Notes: generated from the sequence alone by a model not told the origin. DNA of 64,000 nucleotides from Lepeophtheirus salmonis (GCF_016086655.4 NC_052132.2:18540805-18604804); one strand, 5' to 3'; positions 23,801 through 35,796 are shown, counted from the stretch's first letter. A program made the numbers and translations.

Positions 23801-26800
23801 CTTCTCATAGCGCAAATAACGCCAACAATAATACTCATCTAACAACTAACACGAACGAGCCAAATAAAGGCCCTTCTCACTCAAAAGCTCCATATACTCA
23901 GAAACTAAGGTGTCATACCAATAAACTGAGAGCCCAGACAACGAGAATTATGTCTAATTTGAAAAATCCTTCGTCACTCACTTGTACTCCAATTAGACGA
24001 TACACAGGTCACAAGGACGGAATATGGGAAGTTACTGTTTCAAGAATGGGACTACCCATTATAGGCACAGCCTCAGCAGACCACTCGGCCACCATTTGGG
24101 GAATGCATTCAGGACAAGCTCTACTTAACTACACTGGCCACTGCGGATCAGTTAATTCATTAAGGTTTCATCCTACAAAAGAATTGGTTTTGACAGCAAG
24201 TGGCGACGGAACCGTTCATATATGGCAGTGTGCTGTGCATCTTTATAATGAATCATCCTCAGGTCGGGTTGCCTCATCAGAAGATGAATTAGATCCTATA
24301 GAAAAAGAATACATGGCTGAGGAAGATAACAATCAATATACTGTCTTGCGAACTCCTTTGAGATCTCTAAATGGCCATAATGGCGGGGTTGTTATAGCAG
24401 CAGACTGGTTGCCACCCTATGGCGAACAAGCTGTCACGGCAGGATGGGATAGACTTGCATGTATTTGGGATACTCAAACAGGGCAACTGATACAACAGTT
24501 AGCAGGCCATGACGGTGAGCTTACTCACACTGCAACTCACCACAACTCCAGGCTCGTGGTAACTTCAAGCAAAGACTCAACATTTAGACTGTGGGACTTT
24601 AGAGAGTCCATTCACTCTGTAAGTGTTTTTCAAGGGCATCAAGATACGGTAACCTCTGCAGTTTTTACCAAAGACGATCAAGTGGTATCTGGATCAGATG
24701 ACAGATCCGTCAAAATTTGGGATCTACGCAATATGAGAAACCCAGTTGCAACAATACAATCAGACTCCTCCATTAACACACTAGCTGTATCACCAGCAGG
24801 TATCATTGCAATACCACTAGACAATAGAAACGTACGACTCTATGATTTAAATGGACAAAGGGTTGCAAGACTTCCTAGAAATTCAAGACAAGGTCATTCC
24901 AGAATGGTGTGCTGTGCAGCATGGTCCCAAGATAATTTGGGAAGGCCGAACCTATTTACTTGTGGATTCGATAGGGTAACGCTGGGATGGAGCATTCAAC
25001 CAAGAGAGATTAAGGATGGAGATGGAGGAATTAGTACTCAAATAGGACATGGAACAGTTAGTATTTCCAACGCTGGGAATCAAGGCCAAGGACAAGGATC
25101 AAATAGTAAACAAAATCCACGCAATAAAGATTAATTAATTAATATTATACTGAATTGTACAATTGATTATTATTATGAGGTGCTAACGTCCCTGTACCAC
25201 CCCCACCAAGTCAAATATGATATCAAATTTACTTATTTTAGCTTAAATTATAAAATGATCTATTATTTAAAAATTATTCAAATTGTAAAAAATTACTAAA
25301 AAGTACATATAGAAATATATTTTAATTTAATTGAATATTATAAATACAATAGAATACCAAGATGTATTAAGACTTTAATCGACTAGCATTCCTTAGTCAA
25401 ATAAAATTATCAAATTAATAGATTAATTATTCATGTGTGTGAACAAGGGAACTCTTTTGGAGCGTACATCAATGATAATCTTTAGTGAATAAAAAGTTCT
25501 GTTCAGGTTATAGCTACAAAAAATCGATTCAGCTTTCTAGGACATCTTTTATATACCTCTATATATCATGGATTCAGTGTACCACATGAGGGGAATCTAA
25601 AAGAATGGATTGGTTGAAAAAATGAAAAAGAGTCAATGTCATTTCTTTAAATCAATTTCTTCCAGAATGGAAATAAAGAAAAATAAGCTTTGTTGCATGC
25701 GTGATTATTTCATGTGTCTAGAACAGCTTATCTTAAAATGGGTACCGCTAAAAAAATACGTATTTTGTTATCTAATTTAAAAAAACGTATATGAACATTT
25801 CATATATAAAAATATTTGAATAAATTAATCCATTATTTTTTCTTATGAAAGAATAAAATTTTAAATTCATTTAGATAAATATTTACTCGTATAAATAATA
25901 AACTTAACACTAAATCCGTATTGTTTTATCAAGTACGAATATAAATTTGATTTCACAAAAGCCGGTTGATATATCGCGTATATCGCACAGGGAAATTAGT
26001 TTTTATAATTAAGTATAGACTAGTTATAAAACAGAAGTACCTATTTCCAGCCTATCTATAGCAGATAAATAGTTTGGTCATATCCCCGAATTTCCTACTC
26101 CAAAATCTAAGAAAGGGTTGAGTGTAATTACCTGTAAGGGACATGAGGGGCCCGCTCCACAAGACAAGAGATGACTCTTCCCAACGTGAGTAAACTCTGG
26201 TTGATATTCCCTGCTTCTCGCGCTCTCTTGTCAATGGCGCCAGATCTTCCAATGTTCTCCGACCCAGCCAGATCCACCAGATTCAACTTGCCGATCTTGA
26301 TCATTTCCTCACCTCCCACAGAACTCTGATTAATGAGCACAGTGACAGTGAAGACGGTGTGTGACCTGGAGGAGCTCGCATTCATCAGAGTGGCTGCCGT
26401 TTGTCTTTTCACAGAGCCCTTCTTGAGGATTCTGTAGACCTCTTCCTTGGTGTGGACTTGGACCTCTTCCAGTCCTTGAATGATGACAGATCCCTTCTTG
26501 TTGCAGTCCTCATAGAGCCGCAGTCTCGTCGTATCGTTCACGTCAGAGAGCAGATCGAAGATTTCTTCATTGTACAGCTCCAAGTAGGACACGCGCACCG
26601 CGAAATCCTTGGCTCCCATGATGCGAAGTCCATCAAATATATCGTTGAGGGACCGCGGCACAATCCCTGCCTCTTCATTGTCGTAGCCCACCTCTTCCTC
26701 ATGGCAGCCTTCCATGGTGTGGGTCTTGCCCGTCCCAGTCTGTCCGTAGGCGAAGACCGTGCAGTTGTAGCCCTGCATCACCTGGTCGATCAAGGGCCGC

Positions 26801-27048
26801 ACTACCTTCACATACACCATCCGCTGATCACAATCAGGCCCGAACACGCCATTGAAACTAAATGTCTTGGTGAGGGAAGAGTTGCTCTTCTCCTTGACAA
26901 TCACTTTCTTCCCGTCCGTGTCCACCACGGAATAGGAACGGCTCGCCTTCTCAGACTTATTCAGAGGTCGAGCACGGACAAACACTTGAATGTTCTGGGA
27001 CCGCTCACTGCTGCGAAGGGTCTTCTTGGTCGGAGTTCCCATACTCAT
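17876..27048 (-). CDS. KIF11: Kinesin-5 spindle motor (KIF11/Eg5/Klp61F type)
   Basis: Homotetrameric plus-end motor that slides antiparallel microtubules apart in the mitotic spindle. Nine minus-strand exons, all GT-AG and in phase: 26132-27048, 22312-22504, 20438-20620, 19957-20207, 19440-19881, 18779-19375, 18274-18666, 18078-18206, 17876-18007; about 1078 aa, near the family's usual 1050. The motor domain spans residues 18-370: P-loop GQTGTGKT 102-109, switch I NASSSRSH 223-230, switch II DLAGSE 259-264, then PHVPYRESKLTRLLQDSLGG across intron 1-2. The neck and stalk follow (AREKNGVYLTEDNY, as in Eg5). Exons 4-7 are charged and helical. Exon 7 holds the BimC box FTPIRKPPRSYP with a CDK1-type Thr near residue 938. 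The tail is S/R-rich. The first ATG (27048) precedes MSMGTPTKK. Loop 5 looks about three residues shorter than in human Eg5 and lacks its Trp. Intron 2 (22505-26131) contains the WDR37-type gene on the other strand; intron 3 contains a possible alternative first exon. Confidence 0.95.
20438..21019 (-). CDS. Possible alternative first exon: transmembrane N-terminus fused to kinesin-5 stalk
   Basis: An ATG at 21017-21019 opens 133 codons without a stop up to the 3' splice site at 20621. They run in phase 0 straight into kinesin-5 exon 3 (EYTNQIYRLKSEL), ending at that exon's donor (20438). The new part is basic and proline-rich (RPRREEEIPLQRPRPPEE, GRRREPP), then CKKCRCF, then one hydrophobic segment at about residues 107-131 (LLSILMMFIGIVISTLVIYF). 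About 20830-20960 is close to half G+C, much richer than the intron around it, as expected for coding DNA. If transcribed from its own promoter it would give a type II membrane protein carrying the kinesin-5 coiled-coil stalk and tail but no motor. It could instead be part of an unrelated nested gene or a chance open frame. The open frame is seen; the isoform is inferred. Confidence 0.45.
22606..22750 (+). mobile_element. AT-rich CAGGGGCGTC-end element, copy 5 (minimal, inside kinesin-5 intron 2)
   Basis: About 145 bp with matching inverted ends: AGGGGCGTCAGCA on the left and TGCTGACGCCCC on the right. The left subterminal block GGGGTGGACTGGAGGGGCTG and the ATTAAGGAATTTTT motif are as in other copies. 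It is the shortest copy, with essentially no internal array, and it lies about 100 bp upstream of exon 2 in the direction of kinesin-5 transcription. Confidence 0.7.
23335..25134 (+). CDS. WDR37: WD40-repeat protein, WDR37 type, single exon
   Basis: 599 codons with no intron. Residues 1-45 are S/T-rich, and about 46-85 form a predicted coiled coil (RLHELFVQIEKEFEMIYQDN, as in WDR37). About 86-220 is a low-complexity N/S-rich linker. From residue 223 there are WD repeats: YTGHKDGIWEV, GTASADHSATIW, GHCGSVNSLRFHP, TASGDGTVHIW, GWDRLACIWD, GHDGELTHTATH, SSKDSTFRLWDF, FQGHQDTVTSAVF, SGSDDRSVKIWDL, and near the end ARLPRNSRQGHSRMVCCAAW. The last two motifs and the coiled coil separate WDR37 from generic WD40 proteins. 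Vertebrate WDR37 forms a complex with PACS proteins; that role here is inferred from homology. Vertebrate WDR37 has many introns, so the intron-free form suggests an ancient retrocopy or wholesale intron loss. No poly(A) tail or target duplication is visible. It lies opposite in strand inside kinesin-5 intron 2. Confidence 0.93.
   Translation: MPRDKTSTKGGVSSSCNTRTKTQQHCRHSSMDEMPFPTTSTTSLPPTLRIRLHELFVQIEKEFEMIYQDNLSLQEKVDILTERSKASSNNNNPSRGNYPEFDNSKSSSTHFVLGSIAQRGLPPPPSSIFGNNNLLTGGNAAEYDIVDGKALSTLGSSHSANNANNNTHLTTNTNEPNKGPSHSKAPYTQKLRCHTNKLRAQTTRIMSNLKNPSSLTCTPIRRYTGHKDGIWEVTVSRMGLPIIGTASADHSATIWGMHSGQALLNYTGHCGSVNSLRFHPTKELVLTASGDGTVHIWQCAVHLYNESSSGRVASSEDELDPIEKEYMAEEDNNQYTVLRTPLRSLNGHNGGVVIAADWLPPYGEQAVTAGWDRLACIWDTQTGQLIQQLAGHDGELTHTATHHNSRLVVTSSKDSTFRLWDFRESIHSVSVFQGHQDTVTSAVFTKDDQVVSGSDDRSVKIWDLRNMRNPVATIQSDSSINTLAVSPAGIIAIPLDNRNVRLYDLNGQRVARLPRNSRQGHSRMVCCAAWSQDNLGRPNLFTCGFDRVTLGWSIQPREIKDGDGGISTQIGHGTVSISNAGNQGQGQGSNSKQNPRNKD
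25135..26131. other. Remainder of kinesin-5 intron 2 / WDR37 3' flank
   Basis: AT-rich, no open frame of note. It should contain the WDR37 3' UTR on the plus strand and the start of kinesin-5 intron 2 on the minus strand. The donor at 26130-26131 reads CAG|GTAATT. Confidence 0.5.
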
Positions 27049-30000
27049 CTTCCTGATGGACAATCAATCACAATCACAATCAATTCCAAGAACGTTCTCC
27101 GTTTCAAATGACTCAGTACCTCACTCATGAATCACACAAATTTAACTGGATTTGAATTTGAAACGTACAGGAATTTGAAGCAATCAGCGCCTCTCTTTTC
27201 ACTCACAGCCAATCCCCTTTCAGTAGCTTCCTTCTTCTTCTTCTTTTTGTAACTGCTTTTTTATTAGGATGCTATTAATACAATGAATCATCCCTTGCCG
27301 AAATAAATACATATTATTATTAAATGAATTACAACTTAATCAAATACTTTCTCTATCATCCATTATCTATTTAAATTCAGTCTAAATAGCCCAAATTTAT
27401 CGAAGGGTTGAATACTATTCTATGGTCAAATTAAGGTGGCAGGTTCTAAGTCAATATGTACATTTTATTCTCTCATTCAATAGTTTATTCTCCCTCCTAT
27501 ATTTCAAAGTCACGTGATATAATGTTCAAAGATGAAAAATAAAATAAAAATGCTATTATCAAAGAGGGCTTTTTGCAGTTATTAGGTAGCTGAATGAGGG
27601 AGAGCGCTCCTTGCCTGAATATATGTTTTTAATTATCAAAGCTGTCATAATTATTCTTTTAATCTTTTTTATTCCCATTAAAAACATCACTAATTATATG
27701 CCTATAGAGTCCCAAATTGAAGTGATGTTCTCAAAGATTAGGGAAGAATTTGTGGAATAAGGATATCTTGTCTAATACGAAACTGCAACTACATTGGGAA
27801 TTTACTTATTTTCCCATGGACTCGGAGTGGACCTGAACACTGAAAAATTGGATTCAAATACAGCTTTGAATATTGGATCTAATGGATATTTACTCTTTTT
27901 TATTATTATATTTTGTATTTACTATTTAGAATGAGTAATTATTTATGGAATATGAAAAGGATCTATAACAAAGATGCAAAATAATTAATGAAAATTATGA
28001 ATATAGGTTGATACGAGTATAATATTAAAAATTTGGTTTCTCATATTGATTGTAACCATTTAGGTTTTATTGATATGAACCTGTACATAAATGTGTAGCG
28101 GCCTCATTCATTAGTACATATTTAAGTGGTGCGAACAAATTTCCATATAACAAAGGTTTTATAATATGTCATGAATGGATAACATTGTCGCCGTTGATTG
28201 ATTGATTATATTTTTGTTTTCATTCATGCAATTAAGACTAAATTAAGGTGCTGGGCGTAGTAATCAAACTTTTTAATTACCAAAATTAAGAAACAAAAAA
28301 TTTTATCAAGAGGTAAAAGTGTTTCTATTATCTAATTAATTAGGACAGAGTGTTGTTTTTCTGTTTAGACCATGAGTGAGACAAGTGACATGGAACATCA
28401 TTGGAATATGTTGCTTAATGTTTTTGACTGCTTTACACAATGCGCTACACAATCGATAGTGAACCCCTTTAGTCTCTCGTCACAGAAATCGGAGCCAAAA
28501 ACGTTGTTAAGACTTCTATGCTTGTAATTTTTCTATTGTCATCCTTCTTAACATCTTCCAAATTTATTTAATAAGGAGAACCTACCAACAGTTATGGATC
28601 GTCTAAAACAAAAAGATTATCATTTCTTACAAGTTCTTTCTTAATCCTTGACAACGCTACTTTACTTTGGGACTCCGTTGACCTTGTGATGGCGTAGCAA
28701 GAAAGAATGGCTTTGCAGGCTTGAAGTTACATTAATTTTACAAAATTTGGATGTCTATCAATATGGTGTGGAATATTGCAGGAGAACTGCATCTTGTTCA
28801 TATCCGTTATAAGATGAATATTATATATAATAAAATTAACTGTTCAGAAAATGAAGTATAGTTGTTATATTTGTTAATTCATGTTACATGCATATTATTT
28901 AAAACAAGTTAGAATTTTTTATAAGAAAAGTAAGTAATCTTGGAATTGTCGGTATACTTAGTTCTTAGAATATATATTTAGAGGACATGTCAGTTTAATA
29001 TTGTAATATCAAGGATCTATATCGTCAACTCTTCCATGCCTTTATTGAGAGCATTGCCATTGTAGGACACAAATGATCCAGACCTAGATCCTTTCTACCA
29101 AATTGAACATTTGGTAAGTCCTTGATAAAAACTGAGCAAGATAAATGGATTAATATTGTAACTATTCTTCGATATACAACATTGGTTAAGAAGTTATGAT
29201 CATGGTTATGATAAAAAGAAGGACTAGAGTTTTGGATCGACTTCAAAGTAATTCTTACCAAGTCCAAGAATCTTTTGATTGAGTCTTCAGATTTCTTTCA
29301 GAAAATTCAAGGTCATAGGGTCTAAGGAATTAAGGATTCTTTTGATGTCAGTATAAATTAGCTTTGGACTTGAGAGATATGAATTTAAAATCCTAAAATA
29401 TTATTTTTTTTAATGTATACGGAACATTTCAAAATCACATTACCTACCCATATAAAAATTTCCCAAACAAAGTTTCCGTGGAAACCTTCCGAAACTTTTC
29501 AGTCTCATTTATTTACACAGGGTTGTAGCTGACAAAAAGTGTGTTCGTTGCCATAGTATTCCCCAAGTCTCTTAGCCAACAAAGTAAATTTGTAATTAAA
29601 AATAAAATATTGTATATTCAATAATGTCTTTGTCAGACAATATAATTTTATGTAATTTTTCCTGTTAATAGACAAAAGCCAAAATTTTACCGGTATCCTA
29701 ATTATAGTTTACTGGATATGTCTGGAAGTTGAATAAAAATAACCTCCTTTAAAACACGAATTTTAAAAAGTCTATTTTAAATTTATTAGAATGATTGAAA
29801 CATAAAGTAATTTAAACAGAGTTTTTGTGACTTAATTAATTATATCCCAAATGATTTTTTAATTAGGACTCTATCTTATATGTTCATGAAAAGTTTTCTT
29901 TTTGAAGAGGACTCCAACTATTTGTCTCCTCAAGGAAAGTGACCGACATTTCTTCACACGAAAGTCAAGATAATTTTTTTATTGAGGAATGATTACTTTA

Positions 30001-32076
30001 TAGCTATTAAATAAAGGCAACGACAACAGACAAAATCTGACTTTTTCTTCATAAAATTTATCAAAATCTATATACTAGTAACTATGTATATCGGAGCCCT
30101 TTGATCTCCTGCACAATGGAAGGAAATATTACTGTTTGAATCATTTGCTCTACATTTACAGGCATTATTGAATTTAATACTCATGGCTTATACTTCTCAT
30201 GAATTTGACTATTATTATTTTCTTGATAGAATATTTAATATATATCTGACGATATCAAGATGGTCCTTTTAAATTAATTTTTGTATCCTGAAATCCAATT
30301 CAATTTATTTATCTACTTTTTTTTTTTTTTCATCATTTAAATGTTAGAATTGCAATTATTTATTTTAGAATCCATGGATTGCTATTAAATATAAGTTAGC
30401 TGATTTCAAATTATTCGATCACTTGTTTGAATATTATAATATTTTCAAAGATTAGGGAGAATTATCTCGTCGCTATTTTTGATTTTTATACTATCTAAAC
30501 AATTTCATAACTTGGGAAACTAAAGTGCATCAGGAAATTGATAATGTTGATTACAACCATTATTCAAATATTTGATTAAAAATGGATAAGACCATTATTG
30601 GACCTAAGATTGAGAGTAACAATGATGATCTAAATGCTCAAAACAATTACCAAAAATATTTTCCCATATCAAAAATTATTCTCATTCATTGATATAATTG
30701 ATTTTGATATTTTGCTACAATGTATCTAAAAAATTTAAAATATATTTAAAGAAAGTAGAAGGTTCAATTTGACATGGGCTGATAACCAAATTTTTTTAAG
30801 TACGATATCATAAAAAAATATTTTTCCGATCCGATATTTTATTTTTTGTTTTGACCCAATTGTTTTGTTTCGTTTACCAACAGACCCATATTCTGAGACC
30901 TACAATATTTCTAAAAAAATCAATTATTTTGTTTCGGAATCTGACTGGCCATTTTGGAGATGTAATAATTAAAAACTTGTTGCTCATTTGTCTTGTTTTA
31001 GCCCTTGTTGGTTAAAGCATTACTTCACAGAAAAGGCTAAATTGCAAGATACAAATTTACTTGAGTATGGATTCATCCATTTCATCTGGGCTTAGTAATG
31101 TTAGTAAGATGACCATTAAAAAACGAGGGTTTTTATATGGAGACGAACTTGAGAAAATTGGTGATGAATAAACTACCACGGAGGCAAACTTTTGTGTCAT
31201 ATTCTTTTAAAGATGTACATAAAAGTCCTTTTATTTGTTTGTCGCATTATGACAGCCAATAGTTTATTATTTTCCTTAATATTAATTAAAAAAGGGGTTT
31301 AATTGTTATAAAACTTGATTGTTTAAACTTCAAAATGGCTGACGTCAAATGAAAACGTTCTATAATCAAAATGTCTAATAATTTTTTCCGATACCAATAT
31401 GATGCAGATATTGGATAATTTGTCCGATATGTCGGTTTTCCAATCCGATATATTAAATCACATTTAGTAGCAATACATTATTACCCTCGTATTTTGTTAA
31501 GATGGTTGTTTAATATAGTACAATTGTTAAAAGTAAATGAATTTTTGGGAGGGATGGACTTGGTATGAAGAAGGGCCCGGGAGCCGTTTACGATTAAATA
31601 AAAAAACTACTCATTGCATATGTTATATATTATTAGATGAAGAATTTCACATCCTTATAAAGTTATTCAATTAATATCGTTGAAATAATTTGTAAATTAT
31701 TCATTATTGTTATCGCAACGTTTCTAACTTATAATCACACAACCTTTGATATTTTATTCGGCAATGAACCTAAGTTATGTCAAAATTCTAAGAAGTTTAC
31801 GTGAAAACATACGGAGTTCAATATTTAATAACAAATTCGAATTAATTAAAAGTTATAGATAGCCTCAAATCCAAATGAGACATTCCTTCCTCATTCAATG
31901 TACCTATTAGGTTGATTTGTTTTTCAACTTACTTCGAATTTCGATTATGGCTTTTCGAAAAACTTTTGATATGGTAAGGAAATAACGTATGGAAAATTTC
32001 ATTTCCTACAATAGTATCTTTAAGTAGCACATCTAGTTCAAAGTTTGAAAGGAGACATTAATGTTTATTTAGTAAA
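27049..32076. other. Kinesin-5 upstream region, then gene-free DNA
   Basis: The first few hundred bases should hold the kinesin-5 5' UTR and promoter, with a CTTCTTCTT run near 27230-27245 and a CACGTG at about 27512. Beyond that I see AT-rich DNA without a supportable gene. An 80-codon minus-strand frame at 29025-29267 has no recognisable domain. CCGATATNGG-like words recur at 30820-31450 and may mark an old repeat. Confidence 0.4.
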
Positions 32077-32132
32077 AAAAAATTAAAATGTAGCATTCAT
32101 AAATAATTATGAATGCCACATTTTAATTTTTT
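32077..32132. repeat. Near-perfect hairpin, 26-bp arms
   Basis: Arms 32077-32102 and 32107-32132 are reverse complements with a single mismatch and a 4-base loop (ATAA). The arm core is TGTAGCATTCATAA. It could be a small palindromic element or a hairpin RNA; neither is shown. Confidence 0.7.
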
Positions 32133-33264
32133 ATTACATTCCATTAATTACTTTTGATGGTCAATATTCTTACCTATAAGTAATAGTTGAAAAGTTTTTT
32201 TCTAAAGCTTCCTCAATGCTACAAAAAGATAGATTATCATCGTAAGGAAATTTTCATTTTTCCTTTTTGACTATCCAAAAATGATGCGCGTTATAGGCAG
32301 AGCATCAAATTTTCAAAAAATATTTTATCATTTGTATGTTCTATCTAACAATTTTAGAATAAAACTTTTTTAGTATTTCTGATAGGTTTAAACAATGTCT
32401 ATCAAAATTATTATATGCGAAATAACTTAAAATGTCTTTTTAAGTATCTATATTTAACTAATGAAAAAAATGTTACCTTTTTTCATAATATGATCAAGAT
32501 GTAAGACCTAAGTCTGACATAGTTGGACAATGCAATTTTGCATAAGTCCTTTTCATGCCATATGACTCTCTTTACATACTAACCATAACCAAAATTCGAA
32601 AACAGCATCCTCTTATCACTGAAATAAACGATCTATGCGAGTAGTTTCTACTCGTTAGTTAATAGTTATCATGGGATTAAAACAATTAAATTACAAGGAA
32701 TAACATTTATTGTCTTTATCACTCCTCCGCTTGATACCTATACAAGCAAATCTCATAAATTTGCTGAAAAAATTAAAATGATTATCTGGAAGCAACTTGC
32801 TCTTCATCAGAGATAGGCACTCGCAAGTTTTTTGGCCATTCTGCTAATTTTGTAGATTAATGTGTCCGCTAACGCTAATCTGATTATGATAATCCACAAA
32901 TAAGTTATTTTAATGCAAATGGCTGTCAAATAACCTGCATATTACCAAGGAACCCTCTAGGTCAGGGGAGAGGGCAGAAATCTGTCTTGTTTTTGACCTA
33001 AAAATCTATTAAATCCGCTAGCATTCCCCAACCCTATAAATAAATAAAAAAGTTAAATATTATTCAAAAATAAAACCTCTTCAACGGCCAGCATTCCCAC
33101 CCCCATTTGTCAATCTGCATATCCCTAATTTTTTCTTAGTTGACTAATTAGCGGATTATTGATTAACGAAATGCCCAGCTCTGTGCTAACGCTCTTTGGG
33201 TCCTTAGCAATGGGGCAATTTAGCAAACTATTGCATATATTTCTCACGGCGTTATTTGGCTAAC
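32133..33264. other. Gene-free DNA
   Basis: AT-rich spacer; no coding, RNA or repeat feature that I can support. Confidence 0.4.
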
Positions 33265-33790
33265 ACAAAAATATTCAATTTGTTTTGTTGTCAGCTGTCG
33301 ATTCCCTCTTCTCTTTTGATACGTCATGGCTATTTAATAATTTATTCTTTTTCATAAATACACAAAGTAATAAGTTATTCTATACATATGTTCCGTTTCC
33401 AAAAGAACAAGAAAACAATTTTTTGTAAATCCCCTCTTGCTTATATAGGATATATATTGGACATTTTATTATTTATATAAAGAAATTTTGGCATTTTCTT
33501 CATAAAAATAATATAATAAGTTATCATAACTACTTTTTTAATAAAATATTACTAAGCAATATTAGAATACAGTATCGAATAAAATACTATGTAGATTTTA
33601 ATAATATGCAATTTATTTTAAAATGTTCAAGAAATAATATGACAGTGATGGTTTGCGACTAAATGAAATATAAATAGCAGTTGGTAGGATTCACTTATTT
33701 GGCTACCTACCAGATGGTTTCGGGCCTTTTTTCTGTTTCTTTTTGGGTGAAAGGTTGCGTGATACAATTAAAGATAACAAAGTAATCTCT
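33265..33790 (+). repeat. Dispersed repeat family C, copy 1
   Basis: Collinear with 53560-53965: GTCAGCTGTCGATTCCCTC, TGATACGTCA, GGCTATTT, AAACAAAGTAATAAGT, TTTCCAAAAG, AAATAGCAGTT and finally GGTTGCGTGATAC. It is non-coding, about 400-530 bp, and probably non-autonomous. The right end also occurs inverted near 5378. Just beyond it, at about 33829, CAGGGTTTCCAAAACTTTTG resembles a lone hAT end. Confidence 0.5.
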
Positions 33791-34489
33791 TGAACCTATT
33801 ATTAATATATATTTTTATGTTCCTTTAATTCAGGGTTTCCAAAACTTTTGTAGGCTGGTACCCCCTTGGCTTCAATATAAACTTCTCGTCCCCTCTCCGC
33901 CTCATAAATACATCTAAATTTATAGGATGGGTGTATTTGGAGTAGGAATACTTATTAGGCTTAATCTTATTAAAGAGAAGACGTAGTCCGAAGTTTGGTA
34001 ATTTTAAGCTTGTTCATTTAATTGAAAAAAAAACAAGGAAATTACACTGAACCCCCGTTCTACCAAATATGATGTAGGAAAAGCAATACAATATATTTTC
34101 AGCTTATTTCATGATCCTGTATGAAGGTCAGATACTTTATCTTTTTATCCAAAAATGTTGGTATGATATTTTGAACTTAGATCAATGTCGTTCTTCGATA
34201 CATAAGTTTGTCCGCACGTCATACTTTCTCTTTCTATCTCGAAATGTGATCCAACGACATCCAATAATCTAACATCAATTATTGCGACCTTATAATAATA
34301 ATGAAATAACTTTGATCAATTCGTGAGTTAGTGCGAAGTTTCCAAGGCAATTAGTGAGTCATAAAAGACAACATCAAGTCTAGTTCTAATCAATTCGTTG
34401 ATCTTTGACAGGGTTCAATTTCACCGAGAACCGAAAAATGTATTATATTCTAGATTAGGTTATAGAAAAGAAAAAGGGAATGTTAATAC
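33791..34489. other. Gene-free DNA with a possible lone hAT end
   Basis: At about 33828 CAGGGTTTCCAAAACTTTTG, followed by a GTACCCCC word, looks like one terminus of a hAT element. No partner end was found. The rest is spacer. Confidence 0.35.
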
Positions 34490-34562
34490 GGTTCTATGAA
34501 ATTTTGCCACGAACATTTTCGCCGCTGATAATTTTGGCTCGAGGAAATTTTGCCGCGTTACA
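34490..34562 (+). repeat. Degenerate ~16-bp tandem repeat (GAAATTTTGCCGCG)
   Basis: Four consecutive imperfect units: GAAATTTTGCCACG, AACATTTTCGCCGCTG, ATAATTTTGGCTCGAG and GAAATTTTGCCGCG. A 68-codon open frame over it is a by-product of the repeat. Confidence 0.5.
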
Positions 34563-35796
34563 TACTCGCGCCTTTTATATTATCCTTTCGAACTTTAATG
34601 TCGATCAGATTAATTATATAGCTAGGAAAAGAAGAAAAAAGGGAAAAAATATCAATATGATTGATTTATCATTAATCAATCTTTGATTAGTGTATTTTAT
34701 AATTAGCCTTGTTATTCTTTGATTTTGAATTGTATAGATTCAGTCGATCCATCATTTTTTGGGATTTATAATATTATCTCAAAATGGAAGACTTCCTTAA
34801 AATACCACGTGACGGTCATGTAGAATTACAACTACGACAAATATTATATCCTTATAATTGTACAAAGTACATATAAGTTAACCAACAGGAATTTTTTATC
34901 AGAAATAATGTTTTTCACTACAATAGGTTGTATGATTGGAGATTTTATTAGAATTAATACCTCTTTGACCATTCCTTTTTATTGTTTTTTTTTTCTTCTT
35001 TTCGTAGCTATATAATCAATTTCATCGAGATACAACTTTAAAGTTCGAATCAATAATGTCTAAACATAAAAAGGCAGCAAAATCAAAATCAAATTTTGAA
35101 GATAGATTATGAGACCATTCGAGGCGAGTATAAATATTCAAATGGTAATTTATTTGATAACATTTATATTCAAGTATTCAATTTAAATACTTAATGATGA
35201 TAAAAATCTAAAACGATCTAAATGTTCACACAATAGTAATTCTCTAAAAAAATTATTTGTTAAGCTAAAATTGTCAAATCGATAAATTTCTGGTAATATG
35301 CAATTAACAAGTTTTTTTTTTTTTGCAAAAGAACAGATGTTTTACTCAATTCAGTCAAATTATATTAACTCACTGAATACTCAAATTGTATCTCATGGTC
35401 TCAAATTTTCTCAATGGAATATCCATTTACATTGAAGGATCCAGGAGTTTATGTTATTATAAATTCGAAGGAGTTCAACTATTTGTAGTTTAACAGAATA
35501 ATAATCAAAGATATTATTAATCTCGGATTGTAATATCATTTGTGTTTCGTAACATTTATATTGACTTCCATAAAATTTTAAACCATTAATAGTGTCAAAA
35601 CTTTAATTTTGTGATCAACTTTAGTTAACATTAACTAGATACAAGAATTCTATTTGGACGTTAAAGGCACTAAAGACCTATGAAATTACTCTTTAATTAA
35701 CGACGCTTCTTAAATGGATGATCCCTTTTAATTGAATTAAAGAAAGTGAATTCTTTGAAAGGAAAAAAAATTGCACACATCACAAAAAAAATGATA
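34563..35796. other. Gene-free DNA
   Basis: AT-rich spacer; no supportable feature. Confidence 0.4.

Noticed and set aside
26401..27111. 236-codon plus-strand open frame
   Set aside because: It is the antisense shadow of kinesin-5 exon 1, whose minus-strand frame has an unmistakable motor domain and clean splice sites.
28360..28760. Slightly less AT-rich stretch with transposase-like words
   Set aside because: I could not find a catalytic block or ends on either strand, so it is not reported as an element.
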